Source of the DNA: Caballeronia ptereochthonis | GTDB lineage: Bacteria; Pseudomonadota; Gammaproteobacteria; Burkholderiales; Burkholderiaceae | Assembly (NCBI RefSeq): GCF_001545075.1 | Contig: NZ_FCOB02000004.1 | Location: 1 to 64,000, forward strand | Reading direction: 5' to 3' | DNA: 64,000 nt | In this document: one piece after another, positions 52,407 through 61,485 of the stretch | Position numbering within the stretch: the first letter of the stretch is position 1 | Layout of the letters: every line of letters begins with the position of its first letter | The notes under the pieces: model-generated | The model's input: the letters and a program-made list of their open reading frames with translations, nothing else | What the model was told of the DNA's origin: nothing | The model's database searches: none | Made by a program: the position numbers and the translations under genes

Positions 52407-53825
52407 TCAGGCCGCCGATGCAATGCGTCGCGGCTGCGTCAGCATGGCGGGCTGCAGGATTTCGTCGAGCTGTGTCTGGCTCAACAGCCCCTTCTCGACG
52501 ACGATCTCCGCCACGCTCCTGCCGGACACGAGCGCTTCCTTCGCGACTTCCGTGGAGTGGGTGTAGCCGATGTACGGATTGAGCGCGGTCACGATGCCGA
52601 TCGAGTTCTCCACGATCGCTCGCAGCCGCTCGCGATTCGCGGTGATGCCGTCGACGCATTTCGAGGCGAGCGTGAGGCACCCCGCCCGCAGGTGCGCGAC
52701 GCTCTTGAACAGGCTGTGCGCGATGATCGGTTCGAACGCGTTGAGCTGAAGCTGCCCCGCCTCGGCGGCGAAGCTCACCGTCACGTCGTTGCCGATGACT
52801 TCGAACGCGATCTGGTTGACGACCTCCGGAATCACCGGATTCACCTTGCCGGGCATGATGCTGGAGCCCGCCTGCACGGGCGGCAGGTTGATTTCGCCGA
52901 GGCCCGCGCGCGGACCGCTCGAAAGCAGTCGAAGATCGTTACAGGTCTTGGAGAGCTTGACCGCGACGCGCTTGAGCACGCCGGAAAGCTGCACGAACGA
53001 GCCGACATCCTGCGTCGCCTCGACGAGATTCGGCGACGTGGTGAGCGCGATGCCGGTCACTTCGCTCAAGTGCTTGCACGCGAGCTGCGCGTATTCCGGA
53101 TGCGTGTTGATGCCCGTGCCGATCGCGGTCGCGCCGAGATTGATCTCGCAGATCAGCCGGGCCGCTTCCGTGAGCCGTTCCTGATCTTCGCCGAGCATCA
53201 CCGCGAACGTGCTGAACTCCTGGCCGAGCGTCATCGGCACGGCGTCCTGAAGCTGCGTGCGGCCCATCTTCAGGTCGCCGGCGAACTCCTGCGCCTTGCG
53301 TTCGAACGAAGCGCGCAGCACGCCCATCGCTTCGACCAGTTGCATGATTCCCGCGTAGGTGGCGATCTTGAGCGCGGTCGGATAGACGTCGTTGGTGCTC
53401 TGGCCGAGATTGACGTCCTCGTTCGGATGCAGCACGCCGTATTCGCCGCGCTGATGCCCGAGGTGCTCGAGCGCGAGATTGGCGATGACCTCGTTCGCGT
53501 TCATGTTGGTCGACGTGCCCGCGCCGCCCTGGATCACGTCGACGACGAAGTGCTCGTGCGCGGTGCCCGAGCGCACCTGCCTGCACGCCTGCACGATGGC
53601 CTGCATCTTGACTTCGCTCAGGAGCCCGAGATCATGGTTCGCGAGCGCCGCGGCTTCCTTCACGCTCGCCAGCGCGTTCACGAGATTCGGATAGAAGGAG
53701 ATGGGAATGCCCGTGATGGGGAAGTTTTCCAGCGCGCGCAGCGTGTGCACGCCGTAATAGGCGGTCGCGGGCACGGCGAGATCGCCGAGCAGGTCATGTT
53801 CGATACGTTCGGTTGGTGCAAGCAT
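52407..53825 (-). CDS. aspA: Aspartate ammonia-lyase
   Basis: A 472-aa fumarase/aspartase superfamily enzyme giving fumarate and ammonia from L-Asp. The signature GSSIMPGKVNPV lies near residue 315, and the substrate-binding GRTQLQDAVPMTLGQEF near residue 190. NQGGAGTST-like text appears as VDVIQGGAGTSTNMNANEVI. It lies between the asparaginase (64 nt downstream) and the tandem racemase (101 nt upstream), so the three can process Asn and D/L-Asp to fumarate. The carrier DctA-type gene in the same group would handle the C4 acids. Confidence 0.94.
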   Translation of the reverse strand: MLAPTERIEHDLLGDLAVPATAYYGVHTLRALENFPITGIPISFYPNLVNALASVKEAAALANHDLGLLSEVKMQAIVQACRQVRSGTAHEHFVVDVIQGGAGTSTNMNANEVIANLALEHLGHQRGEYGVLHPNEDVNLGQSTNDVYPTALKIATYAGIMQLVEAMGVLRASFERKAQEFAGDLKMGRTQLQDAVPMTLGQEFSTFAVMLGEDQERLTEAARLICEINLGATAIGTGINTHPEYAQLACKHLSEVTGIALTTSPNLVEATQDVGSFVQLSGVLKRVAVKLSKTCNDLRLLSSGPRAGLGEINLPPVQAGSSIMPGKVNPVIPEVVNQIAFEVIGNDVTVSFAAEAGQLQLNAFEPIIAHSLFKSVAHLRAGCLTLASKCVDGITANRERLRAIVENSIGIVTALNPYIGYTHSTEVAKEALVSGRSVAEIVVEKGLLSQTQLDEILQPAMLTQPRRIASAA

Positions 53826-53908
53826 GTTTTCCTCTCAGGTTCCGGATGCGACAGGCGAACGGGGCCGCCCTGCACACGTCGTATACAGGTCCGTCGTCGT
53901 GGTCGGTT

Positions 53909-53926
53909 GGGTTGGGTCGGGTTGGG
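53909..53926 (+). other. Putative G-quadruplex motif
   Basis: Four GGG runs separated by the 2-nt loops TT, TC and TT meet the strict G3N2 pattern on the plus strand. The motif lies 1 bp from the stop of the tandem racemase gene and about 85 bp before the aspA start. On the mRNA strand of both genes the tract is C-rich, so any quadruplex would form in the template DNA. Adjacent GG runs extend it. Confidence 0.5.
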
Positions 53927-55429
53927 TTAAGTGATTCGGTCGGGTCCGGGCGGCGATGTCGCCGATGTCGCCGATGTCGCATAGGCGACGCATTGCTTCG
54001 CGAGCACGTCGGTCGGATCGACCACGCTCACGCGCGCGCCGTTCGCGCCGACGACATGCGCCTCGCGCAGCAGAAGCGGCAGCTCCGTGCAGCCGAGGAT
54101 GACGACCTCGACGCCCTCGGCGATGAGCCCGTCGATCGCGGCGGCGATGTCTTCCTGACATCGTCCGGTCGTGAATCCGGCTTTCACGCCTGCCCTGCCG
54201 TAGATCGCGTCCATCACGCGCGCCTGCGAAGCGGGGCCGGGGACGACCTGGCGCAAGCCTTGCGCTTCGAGCGCCCGCTCATAGACGCCGCTCGCGATCG
54301 TGCCCGACGTCGCGAGCACGCCCACCGCGCGCAGCGACGGAAACGTCTCGCGCAGATGGCGCACCGTGACTGTCAGCATGTTCACGATGGGTATACCGAG
54401 ATGCGGCTGAATGCGCTCCACGAAAGCATGGGCCGTGTTGCAGGGAATCGCGATGAGATCCGCGCCGCCCGCCTCGAGCTTCTTGCAGGTCGCATAGAGC
54501 GAGATGGTCGGATCGGATCCGTTGCCGATCAGGTTCTCCGTGCGATCCGGAATCTGCGGATTCTGCTCGACGAGCAGCTTGATATGGTCCTGGTCGCGCG
54601 TCGCGGGCGTGGCGCGCACGATCTTGTGAATGAAATCGACCGTCGCCGCGGGCCCGACGCCGCCCACCACGCCGACCTTGAAGATGGTCTCCGGCGAGCG
54701 GTACTGGCCGGACACGACGTACTGCGCGTAAGCGAGATTCGAATCCACGAGCGGCACGCGCAATGCGCCCAGTTCGTCGGCGATCAGCGCGATCTCCGTG
54801 AGCCCCGGCACGATGATGTTGGCACCCTGCGCGATGAGGTCCTCGCACGCCGCGCGCAGCAGCTCGACGGGCCGGCCGCGCAGGTTGCCGCTCTTCACGC
54901 CATCCGCGCCATAGACGGCTTCGGTGACGAGATCGACGCCATCGCTCGTGCGCGGGTGGATCACCTCGAACTCGGGCGCCGCGAAGTACTTCTCGAACAA
55001 CTGCCGGCGCCGCGTGTAGGCCGACGCGAGCACGCCCACGCGGCGAACCGACGGAAACTTCCTGCGCACATGGCTGCGGACCGCTTCGACCATGTCCACG
55101 ATCTGCAGCGTCGAGTTGGCCTTCAGCTCGTCGATGAAGGTGTGGCTGAGAAAGCAAGGCAGCACGACCGTGGTGACTCCGCGCTTCTCGAAGCTGCTGA
55201 TGAGGTCGAAGATATACAGCTTGCGCTGGGTCAGCGTCTCGCTGTCCGCATCCGCGCTGCGAAACGGCTGCTGCTCGAAGATCGCGTCGAAGTGCTCCGC
55301 GTCGCGCGTGGCGGGCGTCGATTTGATCAGCTTGAAGAACACATCCGCGCTCGCGAGCGGACCGAGGCCGCCCACCACGCCGAACTTGCGCGCGCCCATC
55401 GTCTCCGTGCCGTCCGTGGCGCCGCTCAT
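53927..55429 (-). CDS. Tandem-domain aspartate/glutamate racemase-like protein
   Basis: A 500-aa fusion of two Asp/Glu racemase domains (about residues 12-240 and 250-485). The second has both catalytic cysteines, Cys330 (AIPCNTAHAF) and Cys447 (ILGCTELPLL). The first keeps Cys92 (VLPCFLSHTF), but its second loop reads VPGLTEIAL, so Leu210 replaces the other cysteine. The N-domain should not racemise by the two-base mechanism. The usual enzyme is a 230-aa homodimer; here the dimer may be built into one chain. Start at MSGATDGT overlaps the transporter stop by 4 nt. Confidence 0.9.
   Translation of the reverse strand: MSGATDGTETMGARKFGVVGGLGPLASADVFFKLIKSTPATRDAEHFDAIFEQQPFRSADADSETLTQRKLYIFDLISSFEKRGVTTVVLPCFLSHTFIDELKANSTLQIVDMVEAVRSHVRRKFPSVRRVGVLASAYTRRRQLFEKYFAAPEFEVIHPRTSDGVDLVTEAVYGADGVKSGNLRGRPVELLRAACEDLIAQGANIIVPGLTEIALIADELGALRVPLVDSNLAYAQYVVSGQYRSPETIFKVGVVGGVGPAATVDFIHKIVRATPATRDQDHIKLLVEQNPQIPDRTENLIGNGSDPTISLYATCKKLEAGGADLIAIPCNTAHAFVERIQPHLGIPIVNMLTVTVRHLRETFPSLRAVGVLATSGTIASGVYERALEAQGLRQVVPGPASQARVMDAIYGRAGVKAGFTTGRCQEDIAAAIDGLIAEGVEVVILGCTELPLLLREAHVVGANGARVSVVDPTDVLAKQCVAYATSATSATSPPGPDRIT
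53952..53978. repeat. 9-bp tandem repeat at the racemase C-terminus
   Basis: Three adjacent 9-bp units (GGCGATGTC, GCCGATGTC, GCCGATGTC) encode the Ala-Thr-Ser repeats in the tail of the tandem racemase. The unit preserves frame, so copy number could vary without breaking the gene. It lies 26 bp from the G-rich quadruplex motif. Confidence 0.7.
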
Positions 55430-56721
55430 TTCGTCTCGCCTTCCAGTTGGCCGAACGAAGGCGTGGCCATTGCCGCGCGGCGTTCCTGCCGTGCGACGCG
55501 CTTGCCTTCCCACTTCGCGATGGCCGCCGTCGCGATGCTGTTGCCGATCACGTTGGTCGCCGTGCGACCCATGTCGAGAATCTGGTCAATCGCGAGCACC
55601 AGCACGACACCCGATGGCGGCAGATGGAACATCGGCGCCACGGCCGCTACCACCACCACCGATCCGCGCGCAACGCCGGCCATGCCCTTGCTGCTCACCA
55701 TCAGCACGAGCAGCATCACAATCTGCGTGCCGATGGGCATGTCGATGCCGAACGCCTGCGCGATGAAGATCGCCGCGAACGCCTGATACATCATCGAGCC
55801 GTCGAGATTGAACGCATAACCGAGCGGCAGCGTGAAGCCGACCACTTTCTTGTCGACGCCGAATTCCTCCAGCTTCTCGGTCAGGCGCGGATATGCCGCC
55901 TCGCTGCTGGCGGTGGAGAAGGCGAGCATCGCGGGCTCGCGAATCGACTTGAGCAAGGTCCAGATCGGCTTGCCGAGCACCGCGTACCCCGCGAAGATCA
56001 GCGCGGCCCACAGAAGCGCGAGCCCTGCATAGAAGCTCGCGACGAGCTTGCCGTATGTGGTGAGCACGTCGAGTCCGTGCACCGTGACGGCCGATGCGAG
56101 CGCGCCGAAGACACCGAGCGGCGCGAGGCGCATCACATAGTCGGTCAGCTTCAGCATGGCGGGCACGAGCCCTTCGACGCCGGCGATCAGCGGCGCGACG
56201 CGCGGGTCCGGCTTGATCACGCTGAGCACGATCCCGAACAGCACGGAGAAGACGAGAATCTGGAGGATGTCGTTGCGCGCCATCGCATCGAGGAGGCTGG
56301 TCGGGAACGCGTGCGTCACGAAGTCCTTGAAGTTCAGGCCGGCGGTGTTGAGACCCGTCGCCACGTCGGCGCTCGTCTGCGTCATGTGCAATCCGGCGCC
56401 CGGTTGCAGCAGGTTCGCGAGGACAAGTCCGAGCGCAAGCGAGAACAGCGACGCGCACAGGAACCACGCGATGGAGCGCAGTCCGATCCTGCGCACGTCG
56501 CTCGTGCCTTCCATGCCGGCAAGCCCGGAGACCAGCGTGGCGAACACGAGCGGCGCGATGATCATCTTCACGAGCCGCAGAAAGATATCCGTGACGATGG
56601 AGAAGTAGCTGGCGATTTCCTTGGCATGCGCGGCATCCGCGGCCGTGCGGTGACAAACGTAGCCGACAACCACGCCGAGCACCATGCCGGCGAGGATAAA
56701 GAGGGTGAGTCGATTCTTCAT
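55426..56721 (-). CDS. DctA-type dicarboxylate/amino acid:cation symporter
   Basis: A 431-aa DAACS-family carrier with about eight membrane helices and two re-entrant loops. Recognisable blocks are LRLVKMIIAPLVFATLVSGL, FSTASSEAAYPRLTEKLEEF, PLGYAFNLDGSMMYQAFAAI and DQILDMGRTATNVIGN. It takes up C4-dicarboxylates or aspartate/glutamate with cations. The start at MKNRLTLF has GGAGA 4 nt upstream. It overlaps the racemase gene (ATGA), which strongly suggests import of an amino acid that the racemase handles. Confidence 0.93.
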   Translation of the reverse strand: MKNRLTLFILAGMVLGVVVGYVCHRTAADAAHAKEIASYFSIVTDIFLRLVKMIIAPLVFATLVSGLAGMEGTSDVRRIGLRSIAWFLCASLFSLALGLVLANLLQPGAGLHMTQTSADVATGLNTAGLNFKDFVTHAFPTSLLDAMARNDILQILVFSVLFGIVLSVIKPDPRVAPLIAGVEGLVPAMLKLTDYVMRLAPLGVFGALASAVTVHGLDVLTTYGKLVASFYAGLALLWAALIFAGYAVLGKPIWTLLKSIREPAMLAFSTASSEAAYPRLTEKLEEFGVDKKVVGFTLPLGYAFNLDGSMMYQAFAAIFIAQAFGIDMPIGTQIVMLLVLMVSSKGMAGVARGSVVVVAAVAPMFHLPPSGVVLVLAIDQILDMGRTATNVIGNSIATAAIAKWEGKRVARQERRAAMATPSFGQLEGETK

Positions 56722-56904
56722 GTGTCTCCGTCCAGGGATGGCGCACGAACGGTCGGTCATGACCGGCGTGCGCTCGGGAATGGCAGGCGCGCCGAAGATC
56801 GAAGCGCCGCATTTGTGTCAGGACGGAATCTTAGGGAAGGCAGAAAAAACGTGAATGCCAGTGCTGCATATGGCTATGCAATTTTCGCATAGCGCGGGAT
56901 AACC

Positions 56905-57819
56905 CTATTCGGCGGGGCCGGACGAGGCCCGAAGGTGGCGCCAGAGCGTATCGAGCAGTTCGCTGCGATTCGTGAGGTCGCGGTACACGCGCAACTCGAG
57001 GGCCAGTTGCCATTCGGACCGCCCGGCGGGGACCAGTTCGCCAGCATCGAGCTCGGCGACGATCGAACTCTTCGGCACCCATGCCACGCCCTCGCCTTCC
57101 AGAACGAGCTTCTTCACGACCTCCGCCATGTCGGATTCGTAATGCAGGCGCAAGGCGGGCGATGCCTTCGTCTGCTCCATCAGGAGCGCAAAGCAGCGCC
57201 CGAAGTAGCTCGTCTCCGTGTACGAGATGAACGGCATCGGACGATCGATCGCGCCGGGCAGCCGGTATGCCGGCGCGAGCCGCTGGTTGGGGCGGCAGAC
57301 CGGCATGAACGTGTCGACACCCACGGTCACGCACTCGTATTTCGCCGGGTCGAGATGGAGCGGCAGTTGCGGATGGTGATAGGCGAACATCAGGTCGCAG
57401 TTGCCGTTGACGAGCATGAGAATCGAATCGTGCACGTTCGCCGGAATCACCCGCGCGCGCACTTCGCCGACATGATCGGCCAGCGCCCGCAGCCAGGCGG
57501 GCAGGAAGTTGAGCGCGATGGTGTGGCCGGCCGCGATCTGCAGGCTCTTGCCCGCGATCCGCTGCTCGGTGCGGATGATGGCGCGCGTATCGAACAGCTT
57601 GTCGAGGATATCCTCGGCCGCATCGCGGAACAATTGTCCCGCTGGCGTCAGCGTCGGCGGAAAACCGCTGCGGTCGACGAGGTCGGCGCCGACCCATTGC
57701 TCGAGCGACTGGATTCGCCTGCTGAAGCCGGACTGCGTGACGTTACGGAATTCAGCCGCGCGCGAGAAGCTCTGATATCGGGCGAGCGCGATGAAGTCCT
57801 CGATCCACTTGATTTCCAT
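56905..57819 (-). CDS. LysR-family transcriptional regulator
   Basis: A 304-aa LTTR. The HTH lies at residues 1-60 (IEDFIALARYQSFSRAAEFR; TQSGFSRRIQSLEQWVGADL). The effector domain begins near residue 90. It lies upstream of, and on the same strand as, the carrier/racemase operon, with 183 nt between. It is the likely regulator of the aspartate utilisation genes. Start at MEIKWIEDF; a 14-residue upstream extension has no similarity. Confidence 0.92.
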   Translation of the reverse strand: MEIKWIEDFIALARYQSFSRAAEFRNVTQSGFSRRIQSLEQWVGADLVDRSGFPPTLTPAGQLFRDAAEDILDKLFDTRAIIRTEQRIAGKSLQIAAGHTIALNFLPAWLRALADHVGEVRARVIPANVHDSILMLVNGNCDLMFAYHHPQLPLHLDPAKYECVTVGVDTFMPVCRPNQRLAPAYRLPGAIDRPMPFISYTETSYFGRCFALLMEQTKASPALRLHYESDMAEVVKKLVLEGEGVAWVPKSSIVAELDAGELVPAGRSEWQLALELRVYRDLTNRSELLDTLWRHLRASSGPAE

Positions 57820-57970
57820 GTGCCACGCCTCCGGTCCGGCGACGAACCGGCTCGCCGCCACGCGCCCGGAATTCTACGCTCGCCGCGCGAGGAATCGCGG
57901 CGCCGGGCGGCCGTGCGTTGGCCGTGCGCAGCGTCAATCTGATGCCGCTTGTGCTGCGCATCGTGCGCAA

Positions 57971-58942
57971 CTACTGCAGCCTTGGTTCATCCGGCTGCGA
58001 AGGCGCGAGGCCCAGCGGCTTCGAAGCCTTGCCGGAATCGACGACCGAGTGCCCGACGAGGGCTTTCGCTCCGGCGCTGCTCGAATCGATCGACAGCGCA
58101 TGACTGGCGTTTTGCCAAACGCACTGCCGGCGTTCCTGCCCGACGCAACTGCGTGCCGCCTTCAATGCCGCATCACGCGCCCTTTCCCGCGAGAGCAAAT
58201 CCTGCTTCAGCAGGAGCGCCTCGCGGTTGTCCGACTGCAGCGAAAGCGCCCAATAGATTCCTGACCGAGCCGTATGCAAGTCGTTTCTCTCGAGGCCGTC
58301 GTGCGCTCGCGCAAGCGCAAGCGCTATCAGCCTGTGATGCTTGTCTCCATATCCCTTGTCACCCGACGTCGAGGACGGTGACAGTGCGTCTTCATTCTGA
58401 GGGCTTTTCGGAGTGGTCGATCCTTGCGTCGCTTCCGTGCCCTGGGCAATCGGACCCTGTGGCGTGGTCGCGGCCTGGTTGGGCTGACTCATGTCATTCG
58501 ACGCCACAGTGCCTTGCGCGGCAATCGATGTCGCGCGCTGCTCGCGGGTGTCGGCATCGTCATACCAATGCAAAAGTACCGCTCCGCCGACAAGCACGAC
58601 GGCCGCCAGCAGCGTCAGCACCGCGTGCATTTTTTTCACGCCCCGACGACCGGCACCGCGGGCCGATGGCGGACGCATCTCGTCATATGGATAAACGGAG
58701 TCGTTCGACGCGAAAGAAGGCGCCGGCCGCAATGGCCACAGCGGCTTGTCATGCGGCACGTCGGCACGTCCGCCCGCTGCGCCCGGCGGCGCCATACCGG
58801 GCCTCCTGGTCGGTCCAGGATCGAATGCAACACGCGCAGGCGCGCCGCAATTGGGACAAAAAGAAACCGGCCTTGATTCTCTGCCGCCGCAGCGCGTGCA
58901 GGTTGCCGGAAAAATCGGGTCACGAGTGGTTTGATCGCCCAC
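57971..58942 (-). CDS. Zinc-ribbon membrane protein of unknown function
   Basis: A 323-aa protein. Residues 15-33 form a zinc ribbon (CTRCGG ... CPNCG). A Pro/Gly-rich linker leads to a single membrane helix at about residues 108-126 (LTLLAAVVLVGGAVLL). A Ser/Thr/Gln-rich segment and a helical C-terminus (KHHRLIALALARAHDGLERN) with TPR-like spacing follow. The start is GTG with GGAGGAG 9 nt upstream. It probably sits in the inner membrane with the zinc ribbon in the cytoplasm. No family name can be given with confidence. Confidence 0.8.
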   Translation of the reverse strand: MGDQTTRDPIFPATCTRCGGRESRPVSFCPNCGAPARVAFDPGPTRRPGMAPPGAAGGRADVPHDKPLWPLRPAPSFASNDSVYPYDEMRPPSARGAGRRGVKKMHAVLTLLAAVVLVGGAVLLHWYDDADTREQRATSIAAQGTVASNDMSQPNQAATTPQGPIAQGTEATQGSTTPKSPQNEDALSPSSTSGDKGYGDKHHRLIALALARAHDGLERNDLHTARSGIYWALSLQSDNREALLLKQDLLSRERARDAALKAARSCVGQERRQCVWQNASHALSIDSSSAGAKALVGHSVVDSGKASKPLGLAPSQPDEPRLQ

Positions 58943-59535
58943 CGTTAAAATCTCCTCCTGGTGTGAAGACGCGAACGAATACGTCAGACCTGAAAAATGC
59001 GCTCGAAGCGACTGGCAGCCGCTCGATTCGACATGGAAGGGTTGTCTTCATCGCGATGGCGACGAGACCAAATTGAGCCCTCAGTCTAACATCGGCCCCC
59101 GCGGACCAGCGTCAATCCCGATATTGAAAATTCACGATAGCTCGTTAATTTCGCCATCCTACGTATTTTTTTTGATTCGTTAAACGACAAATGTCGAGGC
59201 CTGATACCGGTCGTGACGCGCTCGCGTCAGCGTGTTCAGTTTTCGGGCAACGCCGCCGACTACTTCTATTCCCTCGACCAAGGCACGCGCACATCCGTGC
59301 GAGCGTCGATAGTGGTGTACCTTCGTACATACTCTGGAAAACCGTGACGACGCGAGGCCGCTGTTCGCCGGCGGACGTACTGCGCGCAGGGTGCTCGTCG
59401 GAGGCAAGGAAATAACGCAGGTGCGCCGTCGGCGATTTTTTTGTCGCCGCCTGTCTGTCGGCATGCGGCCCGGGCGTCATTGTGATGGCGGCCCGGATGT
59501 AATTCACCCGCCTCAACCCCATGACGGAGGCTCAT
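58943..59535. other. Divergent intergenic region, no gene recognised
   Basis: About 590 bp between the zinc-ribbon gene and the YCII gene. It contains an AT-rich patch near 59125-59185 (GTATTTTTTTTGATTC) that may hold the promoter of the YCII/ECF pair. No RNA gene or repeat was recognised. Small open frames on both strands have no RBS or family similarity. Confidence 0.5.
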
Positions 59536-59907
59536 ATGCAATATCTATTGATGATCTATTCGGAAGAAAACCGCTGGAACCAGATGACCGACAGCGAGCG
59601 GCAGCAAGGGGTTGCCGCATATCAGGCGTACACCGAATCGTTGAAAAAAGCGGAGGCGCTGATTGGCGCCAACCGGCTGCAGCACACGAGCACGGCCACT
59701 ACGGTGCGGCTCGTCGACGGCAAGCCGCAGGTGCTTGACGGACCGTATTCCGATTCGAAGGAGCAGCTCGCCGGCTACTACCTGATCGACGTGCCCAATC
59801 TCGACGCGGCGATCGCGTGGGCGTCGCGCTGTCCCGGCGCGGCGCACGGCCTCATGGAAGTGCGCCCGGTGTGGACCGCCCCCTACGACGCGCCATCCGC
59901 TGCATGA
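59536..59907 (+). CDS. YCII-related (DGPF-domain) protein
   Basis: A 123-aa YCII-like protein (ferredoxin-like fold). MQYLLMIYSEENRW is the usual start, and the signature DGPYSDSKEQLAGYYLIDV is the DGPF-type motif. GGAGG lies 5 nt before the ATG. It overlaps the sigma-factor gene by 4 nt. ECF42 sigma factors are typically encoded next to one or more DGPF proteins whose catalytic role is unknown. Confidence 0.92.
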   Translation: MQYLLMIYSEENRWNQMTDSERQQGVAAYQAYTESLKKAEALIGANRLQHTSTATTVRLVDGKPQVLDGPYSDSKEQLAGYYLIDVPNLDAAIAWASRCPGAAHGLMEVRPVWTAPYDAPSAA

Positions 59908-61172
59908 GTCCGTCCGGCGGCGACCGCGACGCTGACGGCGCCGCGCATTCGATTGCCGAGGCGGTTGCTCGCCGCAGCTATGGCAAGCTCGTCGCGCTGC
60001 TGGCGATGCGCACGCGCGACGTCGCCGCGGCCGAGGACGCGCTGGCCGACGCGTTTTCGGCCGCGCTCGCGGACTGGCCGAAGCACGGCTGCCCCGCGAA
60101 TCCCGAAGCGTGGCTGATGACGGTTGCACGCCGCCGGGCGATCGATGGCGCGCGTCATCGCCGTGTCGGCGACGAAGTGACGAATCAGCTCGCGATCCTC
60201 GCCGACGAGATCGACGAGCGTGAAGCAGGCGCGTTGCCCGACCGGCGGCTTGCGCTGCTGTTCGCGTGCACGCACCCTGCGCTCGAGGCCGCGATTCGCA
60301 CGCCGCTGATGCTGCAGGTGGTGCTGGGGCTCGGAGCAAGGACGATTGCGTCCGCGTTCCTGATGTCGCCCGCCGCGATGAGCAAGCGCCTCGTGCGGGC
60401 GAAGAACAAGATCCGCGAAGCGGGCATTCCGTTCAGCGTGCCCGAGCGCGAGGAGTTGCCCGGCCGGCTAGCTGCGGTGCTGGAAGCGGTCTATGCGGCG
60501 TATGCCGAAGGGTGGACCGACCCGGTCGGCGGCGATACCGAGCGGCGCGATCTCGCCGGCGAGGCGCTGTTTCTTGCACAACTGCTCGTCGAGCTGCTGC
60601 CCGAGGAGCCGGAGACGCTGGGTCTGCTCGCGCTGATGTTGTATGCGCAATCGCGGCGCGATGCGCGACGCGATGCGGCTGGCGACTACGTGCCGCTGTC
60701 GGCTCAAGACCCGGCGACATGGGACGCCCCGATGATCGACGCAGCCAGCGCACTGCTGCTTCGCGCGAACACGTTCAACGCAATCGGACGCTTTCAGCTC
60801 GAGGCCGCGCTGCAGGCGGCGCACGTGCACCGCTGCCGGACGCATCTCCCGAACTGGGACGAGATCGTGCAGCTTTACGATGCGCTGCTCGTGATTGCAG
60901 CGTCGCCGGTGGTCGCGGTGAACCGCGCGCTCGCGCTGGCGGAACGCGACGGCCCGCAGGCGGCGCTCGACGCCCTCGCCCTATATGCGGACGATCCGCG
61001 GCTGGCCGACTACCAGCCGTACTGGGCCGCGCGCGCCGATCTGCTCGCGCGTGCCGGCGCGACGGGCGAAGCACTCGGCGCGTACGATCTCGCGATCGGC
61101 CTGGAGCGTGATCCGGCCGTGCGCCGGTTCCTGCAGCGCAAGCGCATCGAGCTGTCATCGGCGAGCAGCTAG
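59904..61172 (+). CDS. ECF42-type RNA polymerase sigma factor
   Basis: A 422-aa extracytoplasmic-function sigma factor with a large C-terminal extension. Region 2 is in residues 15-75 (RSYGKLVALLAMRTRDVAAA; EAWLMTVARRRAIDGARHRR). Region 4 is near residue 150 (ASAFLMSPAAMSKRLVRAKN). The remaining 230 residues form the helical, TPR-like domain characteristic of ECF42. These sigmas lack a classic anti-sigma factor and depend on the extension for activity. The gene overlaps the YCII gene by ATGA. Its target promoter was not located. Confidence 0.92.
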   Translation: MSPSGGDRDADGAAHSIAEAVARRSYGKLVALLAMRTRDVAAAEDALADAFSAALADWPKHGCPANPEAWLMTVARRRAIDGARHRRVGDEVTNQLAILADEIDEREAGALPDRRLALLFACTHPALEAAIRTPLMLQVVLGLGARTIASAFLMSPAAMSKRLVRAKNKIREAGIPFSVPEREELPGRLAAVLEAVYAAYAEGWTDPVGGDTERRDLAGEALFLAQLLVELLPEEPETLGLLALMLYAQSRRDARRDAAGDYVPLSAQDPATWDAPMIDAASALLLRANTFNAIGRFQLEAALQAAHVHRCRTHLPNWDEIVQLYDALLVIAASPVVAVNRALALAERDGPQAALDALALYADDPRLADYQPYWAARADLLARAGATGEALGAYDLAIGLERDPAVRRFLQRKRIELSSASS

Positions 61173-61485
61173 CATCGTGCGTCATCCGTTGCGATCCGAG
61201 TCGTCCGAGCGGGGCCGCGAATACTGCGATATGCGCGTCGTCGCCAATGCATACCGCGTATCTCCGGCGCGCCAAAAGGTTTCACGATTCGCGCGCGGTC
61301 CGGTCGCCGATTGCAACGGCGACTAGCCGCAATGCAGCCACCCGGCTACCCGTTCGGGTGGTGTTCACCCGCTGCCGTTCTGTCATCCTGAACCCGTCGT
61401 CGCCGCGCCGCCCGTAAAAGGTGCGTGCGCAATCGACGGCGCGAGGCACGAGCAAATCGTGTCGCAACTGGGCAGGAGACTTGAT
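61173..61485. other. Intergenic region with a GC-rich hairpin
   Basis: About 310 bp without a recognisable gene. CCACCCG and CGGGTGG (61338-61344 and 61355-61361) form a 7-bp stem with a 10-nt loop downstream of the sigma-factor gene, possibly a terminator without a T-run. GGAG near the right end is the RBS of the protease gene. Confidence 0.45.

Noticed and set aside
55447..56892. A 481-codon plus-strand frame opposite the DctA-type carrier.
   Set aside because: His/Glu/Arg-rich shadow of a membrane protein gene; no RBS or family.
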